Below, piece after piece: positions 9,922 to 19,900 of a stretch of DNA of 64,000 bases. The notes under the pieces were generated by a model. That model ran no database searches and was not told the origin of the DNA. It worked only from the letters and a program-made list of their open reading frames with translations. The translations under genes and the position numbers were made by a program. The stretch is from Flammeovirgaceae bacterium 311 (GTDB taxonomy: Bacteria > Bacteroidota > Bacteroidia > Cytophagales > Cyclobacteriaceae): NCBI GenBank assembly GCA_000597885.1, contig CP004371.1, positions 3,116,501 through 3,180,500 on the forward strand, given 5' to 3'. How positions within the stretch are numbered: position 1 is the first letter of the stretch; each line of letters starts with the position of its first letter.

Positions 9922-11622
9922 TCACCTCTTTACTACCTTCATTGTTTCTTTCTCATTCACCTTCACGATATAGAGTCCTGGTCTATAACCATCAAAAGAA
10001 ACTACTGCCGTATTACCATGTACTGTCTGCTCCCTTAGCTGAATGCCCAGCATACTATAGACACTAATTGTATTGATCCGGGCTTCGCTAGTGATAAAAA
10101 GTTGCCGGTCTATCAGGCTAGGGTAGGCTTCAAAGGAGCGTTTATCATCCTGCAAGCCCGTAGGATTACCGGGCTCTTCGGGATTTTCAGGTTCTTCGGG
10201 ATTTTCGGGCTCGTTTACCAGATCCTGCCTTTCATAGGTCTTCAGATCGGGCATTTCATCCAGGGTAATCACATAGTCATGTGCAAACATCTTTTTCCAG
10301 AGATCCAGGGAATTGTACCTGACGTCACGGGTATAGCCACCATACCAGGGCATGTACCACAACCAGCCTGCACCATCCTTTATCAGGTTATCAACATCAG
10401 GGAAAGAACCCACTTCACTAAGAGTTACCATCTTTTTGCCACCATACAGGGCATTCATATTGTTGAATTCAATGGCATGGGAACCATGATCACCATCTTT
10501 GTAGATGTCGCGCCCAACGATATCAACGTATTCGTCGCCGGGGTACCAGGCATCATCACCAGGCTCCCTGGTCCATACCCAGATGAGGTTATTTAATCCA
10601 TGGTGGTTCACCAATCTGTCGTACATCAGCAGCCAAAGCGCTTTCAGAGGCTCCGGGCCTTTTGCGCCCCACCAGAACCAGCCACCGGCAGCTTCGTGCA
10701 GGGGCCTCCAGATAACCGGTACGTTTTGATCCTGCAGTTCCTTCAGCAGGCCGGCTATGTAATCAATATCAGTCAGCATCGCTCCATATTCTGCTGAAGA
10801 TGTATTTGAAATCTTTGAGATATCGAAGGTAGTGCCATCTGGCTTGGATGAGGATTTGGTGTAGAATTCCTCTGTAGTGCGTAAGGGATCTCTCCAGTGC
10901 CACATCAGCGTGGGAATACCGTTCCTGTCGTACCAGGCCTTTGCATCCCGGATTGGCTCTTTATCATTGTACCAGGAGTACGCCCGACCGCTGTGCATAA
11001 AATCCAGTCCTACCAAAGCTGGTTCTTTGCCTGTATTTTGTTTCAGCCAGTTTACCTCATCCATACTGCTGAGCGTCATCACGCCCGAGATGATCTTATC
11101 TCCATAGTTATCCAGCAGGAAATTATACAGCGCAGTGGCTTCGGGCGTAGCATTAGGATTAACCAGGGTTTGGTTTAAGTTGAAACGATCAGCGGCATTA
11201 ACTTTTTCCAGCTGGATATAATCAACATTTATCCAGCCCCAGGATTTTTTGATTTCAATCGTATGTTCTCCGGCCGCCAGTTTAAGCGTGTTAACGATTG
11301 TAAAATTCTGGTACTGGCTGTTTTGCGCCAGATGAAAGTCTGCCGATACTCCGTTAACAGAAACTATATTGGTTTTTTCACCACCTGGCGCGGCAGCATT
11401 CACTACAATATTGTAAAAGCCCTCCTGTGCAAGTGTTACCCTGAAGGCAAGGCTGCCCTCCCGCTGCTCAACGGCAAAGCTTCCGGAGCAGGCAGCACAG
11501 GCAACCTTTGCAGCACCACCGGAAAGTGTTGCATTTTCGGCTTCCAGCTTCTGCGCCCATAGCCCCTGAGCGGAAAATATGGCAACAATCAGGTAGATTA
11601 GTACAGTGTAGTTTTTTTTCAT
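9922..11622 (-). CDS. Secreted GH26 endo-beta-mannanase with N-terminal CBM and type IX sorting domain
   Basis: I chose the ATG at 11622, which gives a clean MKKN signal peptide; an in-frame ATG at 11643 adds seven residues. Residues ~24-140 form a beta-sandwich carbohydrate-binding module of CBM35/CBM6 type (AGEHTIEIKKSWGWINVDYI). Residues ~155-480 are the GH26 barrel, with acid/base Glu310 in WRPLHEAAGGWFWW and nucleophile Glu403 in TLSEVGSFPD. A Pro/Glu/Asn linker leads to residues ~485-566, a type IX C-terminal sorting domain ending GLYIVKVNEKETMKVVKR. It should be released or surface-attached and make the first cuts in mannan. Confidence 0.94.
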   Translation of the reverse strand: MKKNYTVLIYLIVAIFSAQGLWAQKLEAENATLSGGAAKVACAACSGSFAVEQREGSLAFRVTLAQEGFYNIVVNAAAPGGEKTNIVSVNGVSADFHLAQNSQYQNFTIVNTLKLAAGEHTIEIKKSWGWINVDYIQLEKVNAADRFNLNQTLVNPNATPEATALYNFLLDNYGDKIISGVMTLSSMDEVNWLKQNTGKEPALVGLDFMHSGRAYSWYNDKEPIRDAKAWYDRNGIPTLMWHWRDPLRTTEEFYTKSSSKPDGTTFDISKISNTSSAEYGAMLTDIDYIAGLLKELQDQNVPVIWRPLHEAAGGWFWWGAKGPEPLKALWLLMYDRLVNHHGLNNLIWVWTREPGDDAWYPGDEYVDIVGRDIYKDGDHGSHAIEFNNMNALYGGKKMVTLSEVGSFPDVDNLIKDGAGWLWYMPWYGGYTRDVRYNSLDLWKKMFAHDYVITLDEMPDLKTYERQDLVNEPENPEEPENPEEPGNPTGLQDDKRSFEAYPSLIDRQLFITSEARINTISVYSMLGIQLREQTVHGNTAVVSFDGYRPGLYIVKVNEKETMKVVKR

Positions 11623-11689
11623 ACTGTTAGAGCCTCCACGCATTAATTTCTCTGTACAAATTTCGGATAAGCTCCCGCTTGGTAAGTAT

Positions 11690-11745
11690 CAAATCTATAA
11701 AATATCAGCAGGAATCTGATAATACTATTTTATCAATTCATTGAC
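11690..11745 (-). promoter_or_regulatory. Putative promoter and regulator site of secreted GH26
   Basis: On the minus strand a Bacteroidota -7 box TAGATTTG (11690-11697) lies ~68 bp before the ATG. A 25-bp element (11721-11745; plus strand begins AATACTATTTTATCA and ends TTCATTGAC) lies 23 nt upstream of it. The same element, at exactly the same spacing from a TAnnTTTG box, precedes the second GH26 gene at 37832-37887. Function is inferred from this conservation. Confidence 0.7.
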
Positions 11746-12006
11746 AAAAAACATCCAAACCTTATTTTACAGCACCCAATGCAGAATAAGAAGCAGGTTT
11801 TAAGATTAAAAACCTTTAATATGAGCTGATACTTATTTATCAAATTCCGGCAGCTGGTATTATTGTACAGCGGCGGCATCTGTAAGCATATAAAACTGCA
11901 CTAACAGCTCCTCTCAAATAAAATCACTACTGACTGAGAGTACATTTTTATGATAAAAAAAGGAAGAACATTGCTGCTCTTCCTTTTTAATTGTATCCGA
12001 AACTTA
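11746..12006. other. Intergenic region upstream of secreted GH26
   Basis: No gene is seen. CTGATACTTATTTATCA at 11826-11842 is a variant of the element at 11721; CTGATACTTATTTA recurs at 38047-38060 near the araC start. A terminator for the upstream lipoprotein operon lies at the far end. Confidence 0.5.
11957..11988 (-). terminator. Rho-independent terminator of the susCD/glycan-binding operon
   Basis: An 11-bp perfect stem with arms AAAAAGGAAGA and TCTTCCTTTTT and a 10-base loop, 19 bp after the stop of the last lipoprotein gene. On the minus strand the stem runs into a U-rich tail. Confidence 0.85.
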
Positions 12007-14049
12007 TTAACGCAGTCCTAAATCATCAACATAGAATGTATTAGGATTAGTACCGTTATTTTTAATGAGCAGGTTTTGAACACCTGCACTTATGTTTCCT
12101 AAAGAACTGATTGGTATTTCTACAAGTGTCCATTCACCTGCTTTGATATCAAAATTAACCTGTGTTAAGTAATTAGCATTCTTATCTTCGACTTGAATTC
12201 CAGCTGTGGTATTAGCTGTACCATACACATAAAGCACAACGTGGGTATAGCCAGCCAGAGCATTACCGTTATTTGGATGAAGCTGAACAGCACCCCATGG
12301 ATCATTAAAGCTGATTTTTAAGGCCTTGGAACCTCTGCTAACCTGCTCTTCATTTTCCAGATCCTGTACTGACGTGCCCCAGCCACCCCATTTCTGCCAA
12401 TCTCCATTAAGTTCTTCTCTGAAGATGTACATATTGATGTTAGGCTCTGCAGTGCCAATAGATGCTCTTTTGTCGGTTCTCACCTCCAAACCAGATTTTG
12501 TGATCAGGGTTAGGTTACCTGTTTTTGCATCTGCAGGAACTGTCAGCACGATCTGACCATAATTTTGGGCTGTGAAAGAAGTAACTTCTGCACCGCCTTC
12601 AAAGATTACTTTTCCTACCAGATTAAGGTCTGTTCCGCTAATAGTAAGGAAGTTTCCAGGAACTACCGGCTCTGGTGTTACAGTCTTGATCACTGGTAAG
12701 ATAATGAGCAGCTGAGCTCCTGTTTCTACCACATAGTCATGAATCGTGGTAAACTTCAGCTCACCTCTTCTGGCAGCTTCCGGAACCTGTACTACTATAC
12801 GGGTTGGGGTTTTGCTAACAAAAGTAGATGCCACTGCACCACCCTGAAACTCAATACTTTTTACAAGATCAAGATCTGTACCATTAATAGTAAGCTGCTG
12901 ATTAGGCTCTACCGGGCTTGGAGTCATGTTAGCAATAACCGGTAAGGCTATGGTTAGCTCCGGAGTTGCTACCTCTGCACCAGAGTTAGCAACCAGCGTA
13001 AGCGTACCCCTGGATGCATTCTTTGGCACTTTAACAACAAGCTGTGTAGCTGTCTTGCTTACAAAGCTGGTAACATTCGCATCTCCTACTCCCTTGAATT
13101 TCACTTCCTTTACAAGATCAAGATTTGTACCGTTAATGGTCAGGTTCTGATCATGCCTGATAGGATTAGGAGTCATTGCAGTTGCCGCAGGTAAAACCAT
13201 GGTTACCTCATCTGTGGTTGTCACTTCCACGCCCGAAGCTGGTAACAGGGTTATAGTACCTTTCGTAGCATTAGCCGGTACGGTAACTACAATTTCTGTT
13301 TCAGACTGGCTTACAAAGCTGGTCACGATAGCTTCACCAACGCCTGTAAAGTGAATTGCCTCTACAAGATCCAAATCTGTACCAGTGATGGTCAGGTTTT
13401 CGCCATTATGCAGTGTGGCAGGAGCCAGTGTTGTTGCCTGTGGCAGCGTAACGATCAGTTCCTCCTCAGTTTCTACAACCGCAGGTTCTGTACCGCCGCC
13501 CAATAGTACCAGGGTTCCGGTTTTAGCTGTTGCAGGTACTGTAAGCACCAACTCTGTTTGCGACTGGCTAACAAAGTTCTTTACTGTATCACTTTCAAAC
13601 ATTACGCCTTCTACCCAATTCAGCTTGGTACCGGCAATTGTAATGTTTGATCCTGGTCTTGCTTCTGCAGTAACTGATGTAATGGTGATGGGTACCTCAA
13701 AGCTTAAAATTGTTTTTGAAGTAATATCACCACTAGGAGTCTTAAGTATCACTCTGCCTTCCATTGCCTCTTCCGGCACTGTAAGAATGATCATTTCTGA
13801 AGACTGGCTTTTGAAAGCAGATCTTGGAACCGTTGCTCCCGGCAGTTCAATGGCATCTACCAGATTCAGGTTACGGCCGATAAACCGTATATCGTCACCA
13901 TGTTGGGCGCCAGTAGGACCAAAACTTAACAGCTCTACCTGCCCCGAGTTAGGTGTATCGTCCTCGTCGTTCCCACATGATGTAAGGAACGCAAACGACA
14001 CCATGAGGCACAAAAGCATCAATAGCTTTATGTTATAAAACTTTTTCAT
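12007..14049 (-). CDS. Multi-IPT/TIG-repeat surface glycan-binding lipoprotein
   Basis: A 680-aa lipoprotein (lipobox LTSC, Cys25) occupying the SusE/F position. After a short Asp/Glu-rich stretch it has about six consecutive IPT/TIG Ig-like repeats of ~77-80 residues. Each contains a variant of L-T-I-x-G-T-D-L-D-L-V-K followed by V-T-S-F-V-S-K-T and a V-x-V-P strand. The last ~145 residues are a different beta-sandwich with aromatic residues (DWQKWGGWGTSV) ending YVDDLGLR, likely the glycan-binding module. The repeats would hold that module away from the membrane. Ligand assignment to mannan is by context. It is the last gene of the operon, 25 bp after its neighbour. Confidence 0.85.
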   Translation of the reverse strand: MKKFYNIKLLMLLCLMVSFAFLTSCGNDEDDTPNSGQVELLSFGPTGAQHGDDIRFIGRNLNLVDAIELPGATVPRSAFKSQSSEMIILTVPEEAMEGRVILKTPSGDITSKTILSFEVPITITSVTAEARPGSNITIAGTKLNWVEGVMFESDTVKNFVSQSQTELVLTVPATAKTGTLVLLGGGTEPAVVETEEELIVTLPQATTLAPATLHNGENLTITGTDLDLVEAIHFTGVGEAIVTSFVSQSETEIVVTVPANATKGTITLLPASGVEVTTTDEVTMVLPAATAMTPNPIRHDQNLTINGTNLDLVKEVKFKGVGDANVTSFVSKTATQLVVKVPKNASRGTLTLVANSGAEVATPELTIALPVIANMTPSPVEPNQQLTINGTDLDLVKSIEFQGGAVASTFVSKTPTRIVVQVPEAARRGELKFTTIHDYVVETGAQLLIILPVIKTVTPEPVVPGNFLTISGTDLNLVGKVIFEGGAEVTSFTAQNYGQIVLTVPADAKTGNLTLITKSGLEVRTDKRASIGTAEPNINMYIFREELNGDWQKWGGWGTSVQDLENEEQVSRGSKALKISFNDPWGAVQLHPNNGNALAGYTHVVLYVYGTANTTAGIQVEDKNANYLTQVNFDIKAGEWTLVEIPISSLGNISAGVQNLLIKNNGTNPNTFYVDDLGLR

Positions 14050-14074
14050 TTTTGATATCTCTTTAATAAAACTA

Positions 14075-15235
14075 TTAATCGTTTATAGGCACTACACGCA
14101 GGTTATCCATTGCATAGTTGGCATGTACTGCATTAGGTCCGCTGAAGTGGAAAGACACACCATAACCGTCAGGGTTATATCCAAACTTGTTATTAGCTTC
14201 CCAAAACGCACTGAACGGAATGCTTACTGTTTGCCATTCACCTTCCGTATTGAGGTTAGGCTGCCAGTTATAATTGATATCTCCTCTTTCACCTGCCATG
14301 TTTTGACCTACATACATCCTAATGTGAGCACCTGTTAAAGGAGCCAGGGTATTGATTTCAAACTTCAGCACATAATCTGCCGGATTGGCTATGGCAGCAG
14401 CAGGAAGGTTACTAAATTCCGTGCCTGCAACACTGCTGGCTTCCCCAACATAAGTCTCAAACCATGCCCAGCCAGCCAGTTCTCGGTTGATGCGCAGGAA
14501 GTTTCCATTGATCGGTTCGATATCAGCATCAGATCCCTTGATGAAATCCGGACCATGCCATAAGCCTTCAGTACCAGCGTCGAAAGTAGCAATTAAATTT
14601 CTGTTATCACGGAACCAGAAATCAGACTCTGTTTCGCCAAAGTTTGTTGTAACTGTAACCGGGCCGGGTTCAGCGCCTTCCGGCACTCTTACTTCCAGGA
14701 CTCTGTTATCAGCACTTACAGAAACTACTTCTCCCTCTACGCCACCTGTAAAGGTTACAGTAATGGGCTCATAGAAATAATTACCTCTGATGGTAGCAAC
14801 TTCACCAGCTGGTACATACTCGCTCCCCATTCTGGTAAGCAGGGGCTCACTGATATCAACTACGAAATCATGCTCCAGCCTTCTGCCATTGCCAAAAACC
14901 AAGGTGATCTTGTTATTGATTTCAGTTGGAATATCACTGGGCACCCTGGTGATGATGGTGTTATTTGTGATAAAAGTAGGCGATAATTCTCCACGAAGGT
15001 CATTGAACCAGATCTCGCGGGCATCTGCTAAATTTTCACCAATTATGGCCACCATAGCACCCTGACCGGCTGTTACCAGCAGGGAGTCAGATGCCTCAGG
15101 GTCCGTAATACGAATATACTCCACCCGGGGCTCTCCTCCACTGGAAGGATCATCATCATCCGAGCAGGCTGTAAAAACTCCCACCATTGCAAAAGCAATC
15201 AGCAGGAACAAGAGTGATTTATATCTAATTTTCAT
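14075..15235 (-). CDS. SusE/F-position surface glycan-binding lipoprotein (SGBP)
   Basis: A 386-aa lipoprotein with lipobox FTAC (Cys24) followed by an Asp run, the usual outer-surface export signal in this phylum. Two IPT/TIG domains occupy roughly residues 40-210. The C-terminal ~170 residues (from NLIATFDAGTEGLWHGPDF to YAMDNLRVVPIND) form a beta-sandwich like the glycan-binding domain of SGBP-B proteins. It probably captures mannan chains for SusCD. It lies 33 bp downstream of susD and 25 bp upstream of the repeat-rich SGBP. Confidence 0.87.
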   Translation of the reverse strand: MKIRYKSLLFLLIAFAMVGVFTACSDDDDPSSGGEPRVEYIRITDPEASDSLLVTAGQGAMVAIIGENLADAREIWFNDLRGELSPTFITNNTIITRVPSDIPTEINNKITLVFGNGRRLEHDFVVDISEPLLTRMGSEYVPAGEVATIRGNYFYEPITVTFTGGVEGEVVSVSADNRVLEVRVPEGAEPGPVTVTTNFGETESDFWFRDNRNLIATFDAGTEGLWHGPDFIKGSDADIEPINGNFLRINRELAGWAWFETYVGEASSVAGTEFSNLPAAAIANPADYVLKFEINTLAPLTGAHIRMYVGQNMAGERGDINYNWQPNLNTEGEWQTVSIPFSAFWEANNKFGYNPDGYGVSFHFSGPNAVHANYAMDNLRVVPIND

Positions 15236-15268
15236 ATAATATTTGTCTTATTTATTTAAACCCGCATG

Positions 15269-16951
15269 TTACTCACCAAACTCATAAGGCACTGGTGCCT
15301 TTTTCAGGTTTGGCGCCTGGCTTAATTCAGCTGCTGGTACCGGAATCTGGAAGTTACCCGGATGTGCATTAAAAGTTCTGTTATTATCCCATGAGGTCTT
15401 GGTAATCTCCCATGATGTAGGGTTCGGCACCTGATCAGCCTCTATAAAATAATGGCCACGGTCCTGGTTACTGATAATATCATAGGCTCTTTGCGGAGCA
15501 AAATAATGCAGGGCTACAAATTCATACCAGGATCTGCCTTCCATAGCAAACTCTCTCATTTTTTCATAGAAGACGTCTTCCCAGGTAAGCGGTCCGTCAG
15601 TCTGAACATCATGTGGGGGTAAACCAGCCCTTGTGTGTACAGCATTGAAGTAGTCTATTGCTTTCTGATCAGTGGTAGATTCACTGTTACCCAATGAAGC
15701 CTCTGCATAGATCAGGTACATTTCTGCCAGTCTCAGCATATAGGTGTTATTGCCATAACGTTGTGCGCTGGCCTCGCCACCCTGATCAACTGCTTTACCA
15801 ACTACATATTTTTTAATGTTGGCTATATTCTGATCAGTGCCCTCTTGCGGAAATATCAAACGCTGCTGAATTGGATTACCAGCAGCATCTGTAGCATCCT
15901 GTGTAATTTCCGGATAACGGGCACCAGGCATCATAAAGGTTGCATGTAACCTTTGGTCGTTGGTAAATCCATTTTCCATCAATCCGTCGTAAAGGCTAAG
16001 CATCCAGTAAGAAGCCCCAATGTCTCCACCCCAGCCATCGCCATTTGAAATTGCGCTGCCAAGTGGCGTAATCTGCGACACCATGCTATTCTGTGTGCCA
16101 TATGCTGTAGGGTGAAATTCCCACTGATTCTCGAATAGAGATTCCCGGTTATTATCGTATGGCCACCTAAACAGATCTGCATAGTTAGGCAGTAATGACT
16201 TGCCACTCATGGTGATCACTCTTTCAGCATACTCCTTGGCATTATCCAGGTATTCCTGGTTCCTGCTTCCGCCAGAGCCTGCTATACCCGACCTGTATAA
16301 GTAGGTTCTGGCAAGCATACCTTCTGCAGACCACTGGGTAATCCTTCCTTCCTGAACCGGAGTTTCAGGCAATGCCTCTGCTGCTGCCAGGTAGTCTCTG
16401 GTAATAAACTCCCATACACTTTCCTCTGTGTTTCTTGCAACAGTAGTATCAGACAATAATGTCTGGTTGTTTTCGATGATGGGCACAGGGCCATAGTTCA
16501 TCACCAGGAAAGTATAGGCCGTAGCCCTCATAAACCTGGCTTCTGCAATGGCATGTTGTTTAACACTCTCGCTTACACTCTCACCAGCATACCTGTTGAC
16601 ATTCTGGATGAGCGTATTAGCCTGACCCACAACGTTATAGAATGAACGCCAGGCTTCGCCGTTGCGCGGAGAGTTAGCCGTGGTGTTAAATTCAACATTA
16701 TCCCTGTCGTTCCATGCCCGGTAAACGGTTCCTCCGCGGATGTCGCCCAGGTTATAAGATGACTTATCATTGTAATCGAACCATACCAGGTTGTAAAGCA
16801 AGGCTGAACCTGCCAGTACCTGATCATTGGTTTGATAGAAGTTAGCATCAACTAAGGTAGATTTAGGTGGCCTGTCAAGGAATTCCTCCCCACAACCGGT
16901 CATGACGGCAACAGCCATCATTGCTCCTAATAATAAACTTTTATTTTTCAT
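15269..16951 (-). CDS. SusD/RagB-family outer-membrane lipoprotein
   Basis: The 560-aa lid subunit of a SusCD glycan importer. The lipobox is MTGC at Cys20, followed by the typical EEFLDRPP start of mature SusD proteins. TPR-like helices occupy the N-terminal half, and the C-terminal RagB/SusD region includes the conserved YLIYAEAS segment and ends with a near-terminal pattern NFQIPVPAAEL. It caps SusC on the cell surface and binds oligosaccharide. It lies 18 bp downstream of susC and is surely co-transcribed with it. Confidence 0.96.
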   Translation of the reverse strand: MKNKSLLLGAMMAVAVMTGCGEEFLDRPPKSTLVDANFYQTNDQVLAGSALLYNLVWFDYNDKSSYNLGDIRGGTVYRAWNDRDNVEFNTTANSPRNGEAWRSFYNVVGQANTLIQNVNRYAGESVSESVKQHAIAEARFMRATAYTFLVMNYGPVPIIENNQTLLSDTTVARNTEESVWEFITRDYLAAAEALPETPVQEGRITQWSAEGMLARTYLYRSGIAGSGGSRNQEYLDNAKEYAERVITMSGKSLLPNYADLFRWPYDNNRESLFENQWEFHPTAYGTQNSMVSQITPLGSAISNGDGWGGDIGASYWMLSLYDGLMENGFTNDQRLHATFMMPGARYPEITQDATDAAGNPIQQRLIFPQEGTDQNIANIKKYVVGKAVDQGGEASAQRYGNNTYMLRLAEMYLIYAEASLGNSESTTDQKAIDYFNAVHTRAGLPPHDVQTDGPLTWEDVFYEKMREFAMEGRSWYEFVALHYFAPQRAYDIISNQDRGHYFIEADQVPNPTSWEITKTSWDNNRTFNAHPGNFQIPVPAAELSQAPNLKKAPVPYEFGE

Positions 16952-16969
16952 TTTTTTGTTTCTTTTAAA

Positions 16970-19900
16970 TTAGAAATCAATGCCCAGGCTTAGAGTATAA
17001 ACCGGAGTTAAAGGATAACGGCCATTGTCTACGCCCATGGCCTGGTTATCAGCACTCGCATTGCCACCCACATAAGCACCAACTTCTGGGTCATAACCGG
17101 AATAATTGGTAAGGGTAGCCACGTTTTGTGCGCTTACGCCTAACCTGGCTCCTTTTATCACATTTTGCCTGCCTACAATGGAAGAAGGCAGATTATAGTT
17201 CAAACTTATGTTTTTAAGCCTGATGAAAGAGCCATCTTCTACATATTTGTTGGTGTGCCTGTTGTAGTTGTCGTTCTCATCAGTAGGCGCCATCCTGGCA
17301 ACAGTAGTACCCGGGTTTAACAGGTATGGGTTAGCCTGGTCTACATCATCCTCTGCATAAGCAACTCTTGCGTAATCGAACGCACCTATCAGCAGGTTAC
17401 GGCCAACATTGATGTTGTTAGGCTGGCTGTTCTGGTAACGTACCATATTGTAGATATCGTTGCCATAGGTACTGGTGATCAGTATGCTTAAATCGAAACC
17501 TTTGTAAGAGAATGAATTGGTGAAACCTGCAAACAGTTTTGGCCATGGGCTTCCAATGTTCGTCTGGTCATCCTGGTTGATAACGCCATCACCGTTTATA
17601 TCTCTGTACTTGATATCACCTACCCAAATGCTGTTTTCAGCAATTGCACGCTCTGCACCTGTGTTATCAGCAGGCAGGGCACTGTTCTCAAGCTCTTCTA
17701 CAGACTGGAATATACCTTCTTCTACATAGCCATAGAAGAACCAGGGCTGCTCACCCACTACCGATCTTTGGGTCCAGTCATCCATCCACCAGGAGGTACG
17801 GCTAATGATAGCAGCATCAGAATAGAATTCTGTTACCTCTGTTCTGAAATGAGACAGGTTCAGGTTTGTTGTCCACTGAAATCCGCCTTTGTCCATGTTG
17901 ATGGTGTTGAAGGCAAGACCCCAGCCTTTGGTTTGCAGTGAACCAATGTTCACCCATGGAGAAGCTACTGATCCGGCACCGTTTGTACCCATGTACCATG
18001 GCAGTGGGTTCCTCAACAGTAGGTTTTCAGTATTCTTAACATAATAATCGGCTTCGATCTGGATCTTATTTTTAAAGAAAGACAGGTTAAGACCAAGGTT
18101 ATTGGTTTGGGTATCTTCCCACTGTAAGCTAGGGTTAGCATAGCTGTTTGGCAAGAAACCGGTACCCCATGTGGTAACACCTGAACCAAGCGTACCATAG
18201 ATACCCTGGCCACCACCCTGGTTACCGGTAAGGCCTGTTTCAAACCTTAATCTAAGGTCGTTAATAAAAGGAACATTGAAGAATGACTCCTCAGATACCC
18301 TCCAGGCTGCTGATAAGGAAGGGAAGTAACCCCATCTGTTGTCAGGTCCGAAGTTTACAGAACCATCGGCACGGAAAGCACCCTGAAGGATGTATTTCTC
18401 GTTGAAGTTATAAATAATCCTACCCAGGTAAGACTCCATCGCCCAGTCGCCCTGGCCGCCTTCGTTGCTGGCCTGATTAGGGTCACCAAGGTTCAGGTCG
18501 ATCAGATCGTTCACTACGAATCCTTCTCTGCCGGCAGAAATGTTCTGCCAGGTAGATGCCTGCGCTTCATGGCTGACCATGGCATTGATACCATGCTTAC
18601 CAAACTGCTTGTTATACTGCAGCATTTGGTTCCAGTTCCAGTAAGTATTGGTTCCGCTGGTGTTATCCAGGCGGGTGTTAGGGCGCACCTGTGAGCCAAA
18701 GCGATAGCTTGGCCTGAAGTTGGTTGCATTTGAAAATCCAAGGTTGGTGTTAAAGGTTGTGCGGAACTGCAGTCCCTCAATAATATCCACACCTACGTTC
18801 AAACCACCCAGAAATTGTCTTCTGGTTATTTCATTGGTGTTTAACTCAGCAAGCGCAATTGGGTTAGGAGGTGTAAACTGCTCGGCAGCGCTGTTGTCTG
18901 TGTTACCACCGGCCCAGGTTCCGTCCAGGTTAGTTACCGGAATGTGCGGGGGCAGCTGGAATACTCCTCCAATAATGTTATCCTGGCTTGTTGCCAGTTT
19001 TTCGTTGGTCTGAGACACATTTATGTTTGCACCGATTGACAGCCACTCACGTGCTTTGTTATCAACGTTCAGCCTCATAGAGTAACGGTCAAAGCCTGAT
19101 CCCAGCGCAATACCATCCTGGTTCAGGTATTCACCAGACAGGTAGTAAGTAGTTTTTTCGCTACCACCGCTTAGGCTAAGCTGATGCTTATTCATAGGCG
19201 CATTGTTGAATAACTCATCCTGCCAGTCGGTACCTTCTCCAAGAAGGGAAGGATCTAAAAAGTCATCACGGAAACTTCCGCCGGCGATTGTTTTGAACTC
19301 ATTAAACATCTGTGCGTACTGACGTAAGTTCATCACTTCCAGATTTTGTGGAGGTGTCTGCAGGCTGTACTGGTAGCCATAGTTCACCCTAACATCACCA
19401 GATTTACCTCTTTTGGTGGTGATTACAATTACACCGTTGGTTGCCCTGGATCCATAAACTGCAGTAGCAGAAGGACCCTGCAGTACTTCCATTGACTCGA
19501 TATCGGCCGGGTTAAGACCAGACAGCGGGTTAGAAGAGTTAGTGGTTCCTCCACCTGAAATCTGAACACCATCAATTACATATAATGGTTCAGTATTTCC
19601 GGTAATGGAGTTAATACCACGGATATTAACTGAAATACCACCACCGGGCTGACCAGAGTTCTGAGTTACATAAACACCTGCAGCACGACCCTGAATGGCC
19701 TGCTCAATTGTTGTGTTTACTGACTTCTGGATTTCCTGTGCACCGATGGTTGTCTGAGCACCGGTCACTTCAGATCTTCTGATTTCGCCATAGCCCGTTA
19801 CTACAATCTCATCAAGTACAGCCACATCTTCAGAGAGCGTTACGTTGATAGTGGTGCGGTTATTTACAGGCACTTCCTGTCTTTCATAGCCTGTAAAGGC

